DNA from: Strobilurus pachycystidiatus
Taxonomy: Eukaryota; Basidiomycota; Agaricomycetes; Agaricales; Physalacriaceae
DNA length: 64,000 nucleotides
Assembly (NCBI GenBank): GCA_019915135.1
Contig: JAHLMK010000025.1
Span: 1-64,000, forward strand
Direction of reading: 5' to 3'
The notes under the pieces are model-generated. The model did no database searches and was not told the origin of the DNA. It saw only the letters and a program-made list of their open reading frames with translations. Shown piece after piece: positions 33,001 to 45,205 of the stretch. Within the stretch, counting starts at the first letter, position 1; every line of letters begins with the position of its first letter. Both the position numbers and the translations under genes were made by a program.

Positions 33001-36000
33001 CGCTAGGAGCCGCTTCCTAAATTTGTATTTCTACAACTCCACGAACTATTCACGTCTCCTGAAACTTAGTTCACCTGGACCTGCGAACGAGTCAGCATCA
33101 GAGGTACTCTGGCACACAACTGCTTCTTACCCAAAATGGCCTCATTGAAGCCGAACATATCTGCTAGTATGCGCATACAGTGGCACACCCCCATTGCACC
33201 CCTTTCAGTGATGAGGTTAGCGTCATAGTCTACCGTGCGGGGCGGATGCACTCAGTACGAGCAGATAAAGTGAATGGCCCTTGAGAATTTAATGAACCCA
33301 CGGCGCTGTCTGATACACACCGTATGAAGTAGAAGCTCATTGCACCGGGAATTCATGACCTCGATGGACCGTGACACTAGTTTGGGAAGTTTGTCTCGTC
33401 GCATGACCAACGGCGTTTTCGTGGCAACAGTCTTCAGTGCTTAGCCGGGATGTATGCTATGAGATATCAATTAGCCCTCGAGAGAGTAAGAGAGCGTAGT
33501 GATTCATCCACGACTGGAGAGATGGTGACTAAAGACTCTGACATACCGTGACATTGACTCGGAATACATGGAATGGGCGATGTTGGCTCTAGCGGCCAAA
33601 ACGAATCATTTGGGTCCTTGCCGCGCGGTACATGCTCGTTCCTGCGATTCAGATCGTACTCTCAAGCGCGCTGGAAAGCCAGCGAAGCGCCTGAACATCT
33701 GCGGGACTGTGTTGCCGAGAGCATGAACGACATCTCGCTCCTCAAAACCGCGTAGTAGAGTCCGCATCACATGTTATTGTGCCACGAACGTACTTATCTG
33801 CAAAGCGCTGTCCCGTGGCCCTATTACTGTTCAAAGTGCAGGCGATCTCTAGTCTCTTGTTCATGGTCGACATACATGAGATGATCCGACACAGGAATGA
33901 GGTGGCCCTTTCTCTTCCCATTGGAATGATCATGAGGCTAGCTAATTGAGCACAGACAATTAGGCTACTGACTCTACGAAGGAGATTACCGGCTGCTAAG
34001 AGGCTCGCCCTCAGTAGAAACAACAAAGTCGTCTCGACTCTCAGAGCCGTTTGAAATCGGCTCCCAGAGCCTGCGCTTCATCAGGGAAGACTGAATTCGT
34101 TGGCCAGCGTCTATGCCACTACAAGATTCATCAGAAGAAAAGGTCAGGTCTATAAACAGTGGGCGCAACAGGTCCTGCCCGTCATTTGCCCATTGCGTGA
34201 TGTATTCTGGCTTTCTTGAACAGTGTTCGGCGCAAGCTGGGCAGGAAAGTACTAAGGAGTGAGCCACACCTTTGAACACCCGTTCATCTCGTCTTCAATT
34301 CACACGAAGCGGGAGTACCCAGAAAGGCCAGCAACATCGTTCTCGACGAGGACGCCAAGCACTATCCTTCCTGTCAATTCAAAGGACTTGGATGGTCCCG
34401 ATTGAGGTATAGCCGTAGTCCGGAACCTCCCAGTTATTACATGGATGGAACTACCATCAGTCATGTCGGTACAAAACTCTATGCTGGGTAGATCAAGCGC
34501 TTACTTCGCGAAGAGCTACCAACATGCACAGAAAGGGGCGATACAGTAACGCAGAAAAGAGAGATTGAATCCAGACTTCTTGACTGCCGACACGCCACCA
34601 AGATCTCTTGAGATCGTGTTTTATCATAGGCCACCACCATGTCTATAGATCAGTACTAGCGGCTGTCTCGACATATGAGTCTTCTTCCCTAATGGGATCG
34701 TATCCCCCTATCCAAACACTTGAGCATGAGGAGAGTGAACTTGAGCGTGAAAATGAAAGTGTGGCCACCTTTCGCGCAAGTGGAATCAGATCCCGCAATC
34801 CCCAGCCCGGGTTGCACGCTGCCTCCCAGTCGTCAAAATCCGAGGAGAGGGGCGGCAGTACAGCATGTCTTTTCGTATTGGATAGACTGATTAGTGCCGT
34901 GAGCTTTACACATGGAGGAGAGATAAGTGCTGACCGTGATGGACAACCCGCCTCCGAGTCCGACACAATGTCCGCGTGAGAGCTCGAAGACGAGCGATCT
35001 TTCTCCGACTGCGCGCTCGGCTTTGTAGGGAGCTCGTGAGATATGTATCCACAGTGTCACCGGCTGCCCATCCTGCTGGCCGGACGTGGTGGTCGACATC
35101 GCATGTATGCTGGCCGTCTTTGATTACCTGCTGCAGTGTAATTATGAAATCTTTGGACACAGGTTGAGATGAGTTATACTACCAGTGGCGTAGTGATGCC
35201 CGCATCGAAGCGCTTGAAGCCAGAAGGCAAATCGTTATGAGCACGCTCTCCGAAGGGACAAAATGTGCTGAAGTTCCCCACAAGGTGAACTATTGCTAAT
35301 GCTGCATAACAGAGACGTGCCCACCTGCGGTTGCTTTGATCTGGTATCAAATCTTGATCTGGATTTTAATAGTAGCTGATGATGAAGCACTGAAATGGAC
35401 CTTATATGTCCTGATTTGCTGCGATGGAGTGAGGCAAGATATAGTGAACCCGTTGCGTGGCGTGGCATCCACGTGGGATTCGTAACGCTGGTCACATCCC
35501 TTTTCGGCCCTACTTTGACTTGCCGACCTTTTCCGACTCTTTACCACTGCAGACATGCCTCCAGATACTGACTTACTTGGCCTCGCATTATGTCCGCGCC
35601 GGTGGAAACGTGTTCGCATGCCAATATTGCCATGACCCTCGTCTTAGGGACAGATTTACCACGCCACACCACTATTCCACCGGGGCACTGCTTCGATTCG
35701 GGCGTAGTAATAGGCCGGCCTAGTAAAATCATGGGACATCGCTGGCGGACTCCCTCCGCTTCCAACAGGACCGAAAGTGCACATATTGGGCCGGGGTTCG
35801 AGCTAGGAACAGAGGGCTGCGAACAGTCAGAAGTTCCATTCATATGCCGACACGTTCTATTATCACCAAAGAAGTAAGTGGTCTTCATGACGAAAAATTC
35901 ACATGCATACTTACTTCGTTGAAGCCTTCGACGCGTCGCACACCTGTTGCAATGATGGACATGTCTACAGTATGCCGGCAGCACTCCTGCTGTTGGTGGC

Positions 36001-36252
36001 TGCTCAAACGCTCATTGCTGTCGAACCGGAACAGTGCGTCGACTTAGCAGATAGTTTCGCAAACTCTCATGTCCCTCCCAGCTGGGAAAGGAAACCATCA
36101 TCTGGCCTTGTTAGCCCATCGTATGCATCATCGATGCGGTGACCCAGCCTACACGTCATCGAATGCCGGGGTCACTAAATACCAGATCCCCCATCGTTTT
36201 CCGCCTCTCACCTCCGAGGGCAACTTTTACTTCGTACACCCATATCGAATCA
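33001..36252. other. gene-poor region of 3.2 kb
   Basis: Many short overlapping ORFs on both strands. The best, 34833-35099 minus (ATG 35099, 'MSTTTSGQQDGQPVTLWIHI'), could be an exon, but I could not join it to others in phase. No terminal repeats, transposase motifs or RNA genes recognised. It may be degenerate sequence. Confidence 0.4.
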
Positions 36253-37195
36253 ATGTCGGACCCTAAATTGACCGACTTCAAAGTTCTTGTCTTTGATGTG
36301 TACGGAACTCTCGCCGTATGGTTCTTGACATGCCATATCATGACCCAGTCTAACTTTTCACCATGTTCAGGATTGGGAAACCGGCATTTACAACGCCATG
36401 ATGCCTCTCCTCTCGCGCTACCCGGCCGCAAAGTGGTCCAGATCCGACGCGCTTACGGCTTTTGAAGCAGTTGAAAAGGATATTCAGACGGCTTATCCTG
36501 AAACACTGTATGCGGACATCCTCGCAAAAGCACATGCTGCCCTAGAGGCCCGACTCAACGCCTTATACGGCAAAGACGGCGAAGTCGCCCCGATAGAATC
36601 TGTGTCAACGACAGAATCGACGTCCCAGTCGCCCGGTGACAGTGCGCATATTGCCTTCGGCAAATCCATCAAGGACTGGACAATCTTCGCTGATAGTTCC
36701 CAAGCTCTCCATGATCTCTCCAACCATTACAAACTCGTCGTCTTGTCAAATGTTGACAGAACATCATTTGCTCATACGCACGCCAAACTGTCCACAGGCG
36801 ACTCCAGCGCGCTAGCTTCTTCCCTCTATGCGCCACCGTCGGGGCAATATTGGTTCCCTCGTCGAATTCCCGAATCAAAATCTCCTTTCTCCCTCATCCT
36901 GACGGCAGAGGATGTCCGTAGCTACAAACCTGCATTACCGGGGTTCGTCACCACGCTTGAGGTCATTCAACGTGATCTCCTCGATGGAGAGGACGCCAAG
37001 AAGAATGTTCTTTGGGTCGCTCAGAGCCTCTACCATGACGTCGAACCTGCTCATCGTCTAGGCATTCGCAGCGCCTGGATCAATCGCAAGGGTGCCTCCA
37101 TGGGATCCGACGAAGGGAACGAGAAGTATACTTGGACTTTCAGGACTCTGGGAGAGATGGCGGAGGCTGTTCAGAAGGAGGCCGCACTGTTGTGA
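36253..37195 (+). CDS. HAD-superfamily hydrolase, haloacid dehalogenase type II-like
   Basis: Exon 1 36253-36315 carries motif I 'VLVFDVYGTLA' (nucleophile Asp plus Asp/Tyr, as in L-2-haloacid dehalogenases). A 55-bp intron follows, then 36371-37195. Motif II is 'KLVVLSNVDR', motif III Lys is in 'DVRSYKPALPGF', and the motif IV region is 'VAQSLYHDVEPAHRLGIRSA'. The cap region between motifs I and II is helical. It is a cytosolic hydrolase. Dehalogenase activity is a family label, and the physiological substrate is unknown. Confidence 0.85.
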
Positions 37196-37896
37196 ATTCA
37201 ATTCTGTGAGTCGAGAGACATTTAGCGCTGATCTGCATGAACGTCTAACACCCTGTCTAATCAAGCGCCCCGGCAATTGCCGCTGTCAATGGGACACCGA
37301 ACTCGGAGAAACGAGACGATGCCTCGGAGCAAATCACAAGAAGACAATAATGCCCAATCTTTAGTAGCGTGCGGTATTCAGAACCCGGTGAACACTTTTT
37401 GATACTCCGGTACGCTGCGCGTGAAAATTTCTTTTCTCTGCTTGCACGAGGTGCGGGCGTCAAAGAGGTGGTAGCATCATGGGATCAGGCGACATTATTG
37501 CAAGTTTTCTTTGATTCCACACCGCGACACACTATCGTTTATCTCGGGGCTGCAGATACGGACCCAGTCGTCTGCCGCGGCACCTCGTTATGAAACGTGG
37601 ACACCAAGGAACGCAATGACCGAGATGGATTCAGATTAGTCCTTTTCCGGCTGAGTGATAGGAACAAGATACACAGCGCCTAATAACAGCCATCGCCAAC
37701 TGTGTGGACAGCAGCAGTATGATACAACGGGCGTTAGACTCTGGACAGGATGGTGTTGGTGTAATATCGGTGGCACCTTTCCAGAGATCAACTGGGTCAG
37801 TAAAGGGAAGCCAATTCCGCTTTCGACACACCAGCGCTTATAAAAGGCGATCTTTCCCTCTGAATATCTTTTGCTTCCACTCTCCATAACTTATCT
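37196..37896. other. intergenic with promoter of deaminase-like gene 1
   Basis: No coding signal. A TATA box sits near its 3' end. Confidence 0.5.
37839..37846 (+). promoter_or_regulatory. TATA box of deaminase-like gene 1
   Basis: TATAAAAG 51 bp before ATG 37897, a canonical fungal core promoter element. Confidence 0.55.
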
Positions 37897-39879
37897 ATGT
37901 GGGACGACGATGACGGCGACTACGACTCAGAATATACTGAGGTTGGCTTCCAAGAGCTCGCCTTTGATATGCGCAGTCTCTCTAATGCCATTTGGACGAC
38001 GGGGCAGCACCAGTTCTGTGCGGACGTACCATCTTCCGTTCCTCTTGATCCGCACAGAGATCATATGATGGAGATCTTCCGCGCGTTCGCGACTCTCTTG
38101 ACGCGCAATTCGCGTACCCAGCTCGTTGCTGTTACCGGCGATGGACCACCCGATCTGCAAGCCACTCGCATCCTTGGCTTGGTGCCTACCGACCCGCATC
38201 CTCTCGGACCGTCGGAGGACCTGGGTGCATGGTCAGTTCTGTCTTATGAGGACATATGGCCCCCAGACTCAGAGTCCGACGCCACCGCTCTCCCTGCGTC
38301 GCTTTTCCAGTAGGTGACCCTCAGCCTGTATGTCTTGTTTTTTACGCTCTATCCATAATAGGACCCGCTCTGTCACGGATGTCCGACATGCGCATAACGT
38401 CCTGCATGTCATCTCGGTCGTACGGGGCGTCGCCGAGGCACACAAGGATCGCGTACTCCAGCAGGGTTTGGAGTACGTTGTGCAGCAGTGCTGGGCGGAG
38501 GTGACAACCCGACTATCAGCTTCAAGTCGACTCTTCGCCGGACCACCCTTCCTTTCAATTTTGCGTGGCTGGTACCCTGCAGAGGAGGACCACGATTATT
38601 TACCGCCGATTAAAAATCTACAGATATTGTGGATACCTGTTCAGAACGACGGGGCGGCAATGCGCCTGCTTACTGCCAAAGTACCGGCCCATCACAAGAG
38701 CCCCATGCAATTTCTTTTCGCTCCGTCGACTGTTCGGGGCTGGCTCAGAGCCCTTGTGGACACTTTGGATTCCCTCTTCCATTGTGCCTTTCACACTCAT
38801 GATGCGGAGCGAGAACCATCAGACATCCACGAGTTCGCTCATAATCTGTCAATCCTCTCAGCCTTGTTACGATCCTCGGCAATCGTCTCCATTTTCCACC
38901 TGCCCTCGCTTCAAAGTTATTTCATGTCCTTTTCAGAGCAGGGTCATGACCGATCTGCCTTGCAGGACCGGCTCGACTACACCATTGTCGGTCAGTAAAT
39001 CCCCGCTCAGCCGACTCGGACTGACGCGTTACGCGCAGACGACGAACGGCGAAATAACGAGGAACCAGGCGAACACGTTCTACGCTACCTCACTTCCTTA
39101 ACGTCTTGGCACGCAAGCATCATTACGTTGACCGACGCTTACGCGCCTCCTAACTTATCACTGCCGACTCTTCGCTTGGTCTTCTGCTCTCAGCCTTTCC
39201 CCATCCATGCCACCAGCGGGAAACATCGAAAGATGCTGTCACCGAGGTCTACGGCGGAAATCCGTGAAGTCCTCAGCTACTTGCGGTGCTGTTACTTATA
39301 CCCGGAGGATGAAGAGGAATATCACCTTATTCGTACCAACCATTGGGCTGGCGTCTTTGACAGGTTATTACCCCGAAACCGAAACCCTCGCAAGTATCTA
39401 AACTTTAGTGACGCCACTCATACGGAGGCCCTACTGATGGACTTTTTGGCACAAGCCTGCCATGAAGGACAAGGGAGGCACTTTGACTTATTCACGGTTA
39501 GTTATAGTGTCTCATATGATCTTTCTTGGATATTGAACACTAGCTACTTTAGCCTTGTCATCAATTTACGATCATAGGCATTCCAGTTCAACATACCATG
39601 TGCTACTGCTGCAATTTCCTCGAGAGTGTCCTCTTCGATAGGGAGCGTCACGACGACCTTCTTGCGAGAACTCTCCTTCATTCCCCGGAACGCTTCTTTC
39701 TGAACTCCTTCCCGGGTCACCTACAACCGTGGTCACCGCCACGCCTCTTCACAAACAAAGGTGCTCTGGAAGCCGTTCATGGCGCCTTGTGCCAGATCCT
39801 TGCCAATCTCGTACGCACATACTACAATGATAGAACGCCGCCTGGAACGCCGCTCATGGACCTGCGCTGTGAACAGTGA
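37897..39879 (+). CDS. putative deaminase-like protein (OTT_1508-type), paralogue 1
   Basis: ATG 37897 ('MWDDDDGDYDSEYTEVGF') to TGA 39879, with introns after 'ALPASLFQ', after 'DYTIVGQ' and after 'HFDLFT'. The N-terminal half is helical ('MRSLSNAIWTTG', 'ATLLTRNSRTQL', 'VTGDG') with no known domain. The C-terminus has 'THTEALLMDFLAQ' followed by 'TCYCCNFLESVLF'. This matches the H-x-E plus C-x2-C zinc motif spacing of the OTT_1508-like deaminases expanded in Agaricomycetes. If correct, it binds zinc and deaminates a nucleotide or nucleic acid; activity is inferred only. A paralogue with the same layout is at 45342-47447. Confidence 0.6.
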
Positions 39880-40735
39880 CGTAGCGCCATCTGATCCACA
39901 TTTGTCGCGCCAACAATCTCCGGGCCCTTCCTGGGCCCTTCTCGCATCACTCACGGCTACTGGCTTACAGACGCTATAGGGCTCTCTGATGTCCCCTTCT
40001 TGATGGGAGGCTTTACTCGGGGGGAATAGGAAGATGCCTTGAGAGGGAAGCAGTGACATCTGAACGAATGACTATGTTATCACTCGCTTAGCATTTTTTC
40101 CCGCGAGGTTGAAACTTAATAGCGAGCTTCTGCAGAAGTCCAGGAACCTCACAGACAAGCATGCTTGTTGTGTCGCGACACAAAACGCTCCAATCATCAC
40201 TTACATGAACTCGCACGACCTCCCGGTCACACTGGGGCTCGCTGGGGGCGGGAGAGGACAGCCTTCAGAGATTGATATCTGTTGCCTGTTTTCGGTTCAA
40301 TATAGTACTAGTGCCTGCTTCTCACGCTGACGCTCTAACGCCACATTCAATCCCGAACACATTGCTGCTATTCATAACGACTGGGACTGTAGCAACTGTT
40401 GTATTGGTTCGAAGCAACGATTGAGAAAGAAAAATTAATCAGCCATGGACAGAGTTTGTGGCTCCGGTCCGTCGACAACCCGGTGTAAGCGGTCCATATC
40501 TGGCTTCCTCAAACAAACACATATTTGGTCACCATCGAACCATCAAGAACGCAGAACGCAGAAGGTCTCACTTGCGTCAAATCAGATTGCCATATGCCGA
40601 CGGACTGGAAACGACTGGCAACATTTACGACCTGATTTTCCATTGCGTGCAACGAAACCTCGGGTTGATAAGAACGGTGTCTTCGACAGCATCTGTTGCT
40701 GATCATTGACTCGATCTCGGATCGGTAAGGGCTGT
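39880..40735. other. intergenic (original spacer between the deaminase-like paralogues)
   Basis: Short ORFs only. Before the transposon inserted, this stretch joined directly to 45212-45341. Confidence 0.5.
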
Positions 40736-40741
40736 ATCCTC
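40736..40741 (+). repeat. target site duplication, left copy (ATCCTC)
   Basis: ATCCTC immediately outside the left inverted repeat. The identical hexamer lies at 45206-45211. Confidence 0.8.
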
Positions 40742-40851
40742 TACCGTTGACATAGCGTCCAAGGTCTATTTTGGGCAAGCCCAGGCCCGTGGTTCGAGTC
40801 AGTGCCGTGACACGGTTCCTTTTCGTACCTTATTCTTCTCTACTACATACT
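40742..40851 (+). repeat. left terminal inverted repeat
   Basis: Begins TACCGTTGACATAGCGTCC. The outer 54 bp is identical to the right end; the inner part (to 'ctactaca') is similar with small gaps. Confidence 0.85.
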
Positions 40852-40870
40852 GTGTACCCTCGAACGAACA

Positions 40871-42464
40871 ATGTCATCGAGCTCACGGAAACGAAAGAAA
40901 GATGAGGTGTCTATCAAGGAGGAAGACCCGCCTGGGCCTCTGCTGCCCCTCGAGAAGGATCCCAGTTTCAATCGCAATCCTAAAGGGACAAACCAATGGG
41001 GCAGCGCGTGTATGTGTTGGGTTGACTGTCGTAGCACGATACTTCTAACACGGTCGCATAGCTCCACTTGACGATGCATTGAGTAGGGACATCCGCGACT
41101 TGCACAACAGAAACGTTCGGAAATCTGACAAAATGCTCCAAGAACTCCATCGGAAGGGTTATAAGCTTGGGTACTTCAGTCTCTCTTTCTTGCCTTGGTG
41201 ACATCGAACCTTGCGATAGACGGTCTACTCTATTCAAGTATCGGGATGCTTTGGGCTTGGGTACCGCTCGGAAGCCCGATCTGACCAACACCGAACAAAC
41301 CCAGGTTATTCTAAAAGAGCTCGAACGCGATCCCAACCAGGTGCTCGGTCCTCACAAAGTCTGGGAAAATCTTGGGCTTGACGGTATCCATTTATCTCGG
41401 TAATTGACTTATTTCCCTTTCTGATTCTCATCTCACCCATATCACTATCACTTCAGTAACACGGTCGCACAGGTGATGCAAGACTTCGAACCCGAAGGCT
41501 TTGCGAAGCGTCTTCCCGGGAAGAAGGTCATCCATCGTACACCGCTAGTAGCACTCGGTCCAGATGAGGAGTGGTCAATGGACGGTCACGACAAACTCGC
41601 TAAAGTCGGGTTTGGGATCTACGGCATACGCGATAAGTACTCGGGCAGGTTTCTGCACTACAGAGTTGTTCCGTCCAACCGGTATGCAGCGGTGGTAGGT
41701 ATACTATTCCTGGAATGTGTAGTTAAGCATGGCAGTATGTCTCGTCTAATCATTGCGGATGCTTGCTGACTTCTTGTGCAATCAGAAATTTGTATTCAAG
41801 GAACTACAGATCATGGCTCCGAGATACGCGACTCAATGTCCATTCACGCTGTTCTGCGGTACGTATCACATTGAACTACATTACTGACCCGATTGACGAA
41901 CCTCTACAAAGGCAAACATTCGCTCCTGATCTCCTCGAACATCTCGTTCCCTCCTGGCGTTGTGTAGAGAGTTACCGGAATATCACGGTCGAACGATCTT
42001 GGAGGCCCGTCTTCGAGAAGTGGGGCGTTAATCTGTTGGATTTTCACAATGCTGGTATCTTCGGAGGCGTTTACGAAGCTGGAAATGACTTCCATCTCAG
42101 CCTTCGTAACTGGATTTGGTTCCCGCTACTGCAGCGCTCACTTGATCGGTTCATCTACCAGCAAAACAATCACCGAGTCAGGAAGCAACAGGACAAGGTC
42201 CTACCCAGTGGAGGAACTCCCGAAGAGTTTTACGAGTATCCTGACAGATACGGTGGCGAACATTGTGGTATCGCTGTTGATGTCGCATTTGCCCAGGAAC
42301 TTCTTGACACGATGATGGTGGAGAGTGGACATCTGCTTCAGTATGTCGATAATGACTTTGACGAGCTTGCGCAGAAGGCCTATCTAGCTATTGAATCCCC
42401 CGTAATCAAAGAGCAGTCAGCGTGGCAAGTTTTCAAGTGCATGTTACAAGAGATGGTAGGATAG
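40871..42464 (+). CDS. DDE integrase-type transposase
   Basis: ATG 40871 opens a basic N-terminus 'MSSSSRKRKKDEVSIKEED'. Phased introns follow after 41009, after 'GYKLG', after 'HLSR', after 'VVKHG' and after 'IHAVLR'. The N-terminal third has helix-turn-helix-like segments ('ALSRDIRDLHNRNVRKSDKM'). The catalytic core shows first Asp in 'EEWSMDGHDKLAKVGFGIYG', second Asp in 'IQGTTDHGSEIRD', and Glu in 'YRNITVERSWRPVFEKWG', so the DDE triad is complete. The C-terminal region 'RNWIWFPLLQRSLDRFIYQQ' is typical of the eukaryotic integrase-core proteins. Stop TAG 42462-42464. No frame damage seen; probably functional. Confidence 0.85.
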
Positions 42465-42480
42465 TGATCATAGTATGTAT

Positions 42481-44723
42481 TTACGTCGACGTTTCGAGAT
42501 TTATATCAGAACAATATTCACCTGCGCACGTATGATGTTCTTTGAAGGCTGTGAGCCCATGGATTCCTTCATCATCAGTGGCACTGTCTCCTGACGAGCT
42601 ATGAATGATGCCGCCGTGAATAGCCAATCTCTTGTTCTCGGTTTCACATGCTGACATTTCACGTTAGAGACCAATAGTAGTGGCAGTGGAAGGGAAGCGT
42701 ACCATGCATATCTGTTATGAGCCTATCATTCTTAGAGTAGTCCAGCGAGAAGTGTGTTAAGGCCTCAAGGAAGTCGGCGGGTGGTGCAAAGACGTCGTTG
42801 CGTGATTCGCTCGCCAGCTGACAAACGTAAATATGTGACATATTACCATCCGGTGTACGAGTAATGGCAATGAACATCTCCGGAATGTACATGTCTGTGC
42901 AGAGTTAGGTTGTGTATGAACAATCAGCAAGAACATACCGGGAAGTGAAGCACAATTTTCGCTTTTGAGTTTGTTCACAAATGCCTCAAGTACCGTGGCC
43001 AGGAAGTCCCGTCGAAGTAGGAGGCTCTGTGCAATCTGCAGCTCAAGGGTGGAGTTGAAACGGACCTCTTCGCCCTCGTAACGCTGAGCGTGATATGTGT
43101 TGCCACCGAAGGTCAACTGAGTATGGATGAGACTTCTCCAAAACAGTTCACGAAATTATGCAGACATACGCGATAGATAGACCAGAGAGTTCCGCGTTCA
43201 ATCGGAGACAGCGTAAATGATCCCTTCATCGATGCGGACTCCTTGAAAGAACTGTTTTCAACAGTCATCTGTGTGAAAGGTAACATGATTGTGAGCGCTA
43301 TAGTAGGGCGCTTCGGCAGTTCTGGTTTGTACAATATTAGCCACAGTCTACCTAATGAGACATAACCATACCCTTAGACTCCAAGACCTCTGTTTTGATG
43401 AGGATGTCCTCGTCATTGAGGTTTTCCTTCTTGACTTTTGTACGCTTCTTGAGACCACCTGAGGCCGAGCTCGATGACTTGCGCTTACGATCACGATGCA
43501 GTTCATCGTCAGAAAAATCAACGTCCGAGATCTATCAGACCGGCGTCAGGCTCCACTTATAGAGACGGGAATGAGACTTACCGTATCTTCGAGAGGAACC
43601 GACATGGTAAGACAGAGCTTGCGAGCCGCTACGTCGCTCTTTTTCATGTAGACACCTGTCTTGGCTCCATGATATTCAAAGAAGTAGCCAATCGAGTGAT
43701 GGCCATAGTTTTCAACGTCGACATTCGCATCCTCGCCGTGCTTGAATGTCCATATGACACGAGTCCTAAGTCTCTGTGAGAAGGGCTACGATTAAAAACG
43801 GACAGGAGCTTACTTTTCGATTGGCTTGTTCGGAAACTGCTTCGCCCAATGCCCTGTGTCCTTATTGAAAATATCCACTATGTCACTGAGAGCATCCTGA
43901 AGAACCTGGGAGCAAATCAGTATTGATGCGTTTTAGGTAGCATCTCAAAATAAACATACACAGTCCGCCTGATAGCCCCTTGTCTCAGTCGGAACACGGA
44001 CACCCTTTTTCTGTCCTTCAATTCCGAGAAGACGAGGCGTAACTTGAACGATAATTGACGCGAGTTTCGAAGCGGAGTTACTGCGAGCATTGTTCTTCTT
44101 GCGCAGATATTCATCTGTAGCGAGAGGGATCCCACTGTCGGTAGGCTCCTTTGGGGTGAGACGAAAGTCGCTAGCAGCAGCGCGACGGATGTTTACACGG
44201 TCTTGAAAGACTTGGTGGTCGAGATTCGGACGATTCTCAAAGTCATCATCAGACAAGTCAAGCCGTATGACTTCCCGGGTAGAGTTCTTGCTTGCAACGT
44301 GTTGTCTGAGACCGCGGGGTAACTCGACGCCACTTTTGTTTTGAACACCTGTCAGTAGAGTGTGAAATGAGCTGTTTCAAGTGAGGTAGAGAGTAAGTAA
44401 CCCACCACTATGAGGAGATTTCTCCTTTCCATCGCGTTCCTGCTGAGCAAGGCTGCGGCAGGGCTGGCAGTCTTCGCCGGGAGGTAGACGCGCAAATACC
44501 ACACTGCACTGTGTGCACTGGCCCTTTCTCTAAAGAGACGTCAGCTGGATGGACAACGGACTCGTCGCTTATCATGTTGAGTACTCACAGATACCGTGTT
44601 GAGAGCCATAATGTCGCTCTCACTGATCCTGGATAGCTCGATGCACTTAAGGCATTGTTGGACACCAGTTTTTGGGTTGTAGCGTGAGAAGGATCGAGCA
44701 CATTCGGAGCAGGTGAACACCAT
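42481..44723 (-). CDS. zinc-ribbon plus alpha-kinase-like protein carried by the transposon
   Basis: ATG 44723 begins 'MVFTCSECARSFSRYNPKTG', with C-x2-C...C-x2-C. The second exon repeats the theme ('CTQCSVVFARLPPGEDCQPC'). A long basic/acidic linker follows with NLS-like 'HRDRKRKSSSSASGGLKKRT'. The C-terminal part reads 'LTFGGNTYHAQRYEGEEVRF', 'LELQIAQSLLLRRDFLATVL' and 'ALTHFSLDYSKNDRLITDMH', and after the last intron ends 'GLTAFKEHHTCAGEYCSDI'. These correspond to the alpha-kinase beta-strand core, the 'xTDxxG' catalytic segment and the terminal His/Cys zinc site. The normal 'VAKR' lysine aligns with Gln ('HAQR'), so it may be inactive. Stop at 42481-42483. Role in transposition or regulation is unknown. 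Confidence 0.68.
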
Positions 44724-44880
44724 GGTGGATGAGCTTGGAGAACCTGGAACACACAAGAAAGCGGGAAACGATGTTTTTAAATGAGTGAATTCCGTGCTGC
44801 TGTATAGTTCTACATGGTTGAAGGTCCGACAAAGCGAATATCACCCCATATATGGAATGCTGGTTCGCGAACGTTTGCAA

Positions 44881-44922
44881 GTGATAGTAAGAAGCAGAGT
44901 AGTGATAGTGAGAAGCAGAGTA
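44881..44922 (+). repeat. 21-bp tandem repeat, subterminal in the transposon
   Basis: Two units of GTGATAGTAAGAAGCAGAGT plus A, differing at one base. They lie between the alpha-kinase-like start and the right inverted repeat; possibly a transposase binding site. Confidence 0.6.
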
Positions 44923-45087
44923 CGGCGTTCGAATATAACTACCCGGGCCCGCAACTGGCATAAAGACGACATCTTGCTTGTAGGCTCGAGAGCGGTGGAC
45001 CCAGTATCTTGGGTGGAGAATTTGTATGCTACTAGAGACAGTGCTGGTGATGGTCTGTGAGCAACGAATTAGCACCAACTGTCGTTG

Positions 45088-45205
45088 TAGTGGAGTAATA
45101 CAAGGTACGAAAACTACATACACCGAAGCCGCGTGGATCTGACTCGACTCGGAACCACGGGCCTGGGCTTGCCCAAAATAGACCTTGGACGCTATGTCAA
45201 CGGTA
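45088..45205 (-). repeat. right terminal inverted repeat
   Basis: Reverse complement of the left end. Outer 54 bp (45152-45205) identical, inner part imperfect with a short insertion. Confidence 0.85.

Larger units (their letters stand above)
40742..45205. mobile_element. complete 4464-bp DNA transposon with DDE integrase-type transposase and alpha-kinase-like gene
   Basis: The ends are inverted repeats with 54 bp of perfect identity (40742-40795 against 45152-45205, reverse complement). They extend imperfectly to about 110 bp and are bordered by a 6-bp duplication ATCCTC. The element contains two apparently intact intron-bearing genes, convergent, with stops 16 bp apart. A 6-bp target duplication with an integrase-like DDE transposase is what I recall for the IS3EU superfamily; that classification is tentative. 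Intact frames and perfect terminal repeats suggest a recent insertion. Confidence 0.88.

Noticed and set aside
40742..40810. A tRNA or tRNA-derived SINE suggested by GGTTCGAGTC (B-box-like) in the repeated end sequence
   Set aside because: The flanking bases do not form a T-stem or acceptor stem. The string is part of the transposon's inverted repeat and occurs at both ends in opposite orientation.
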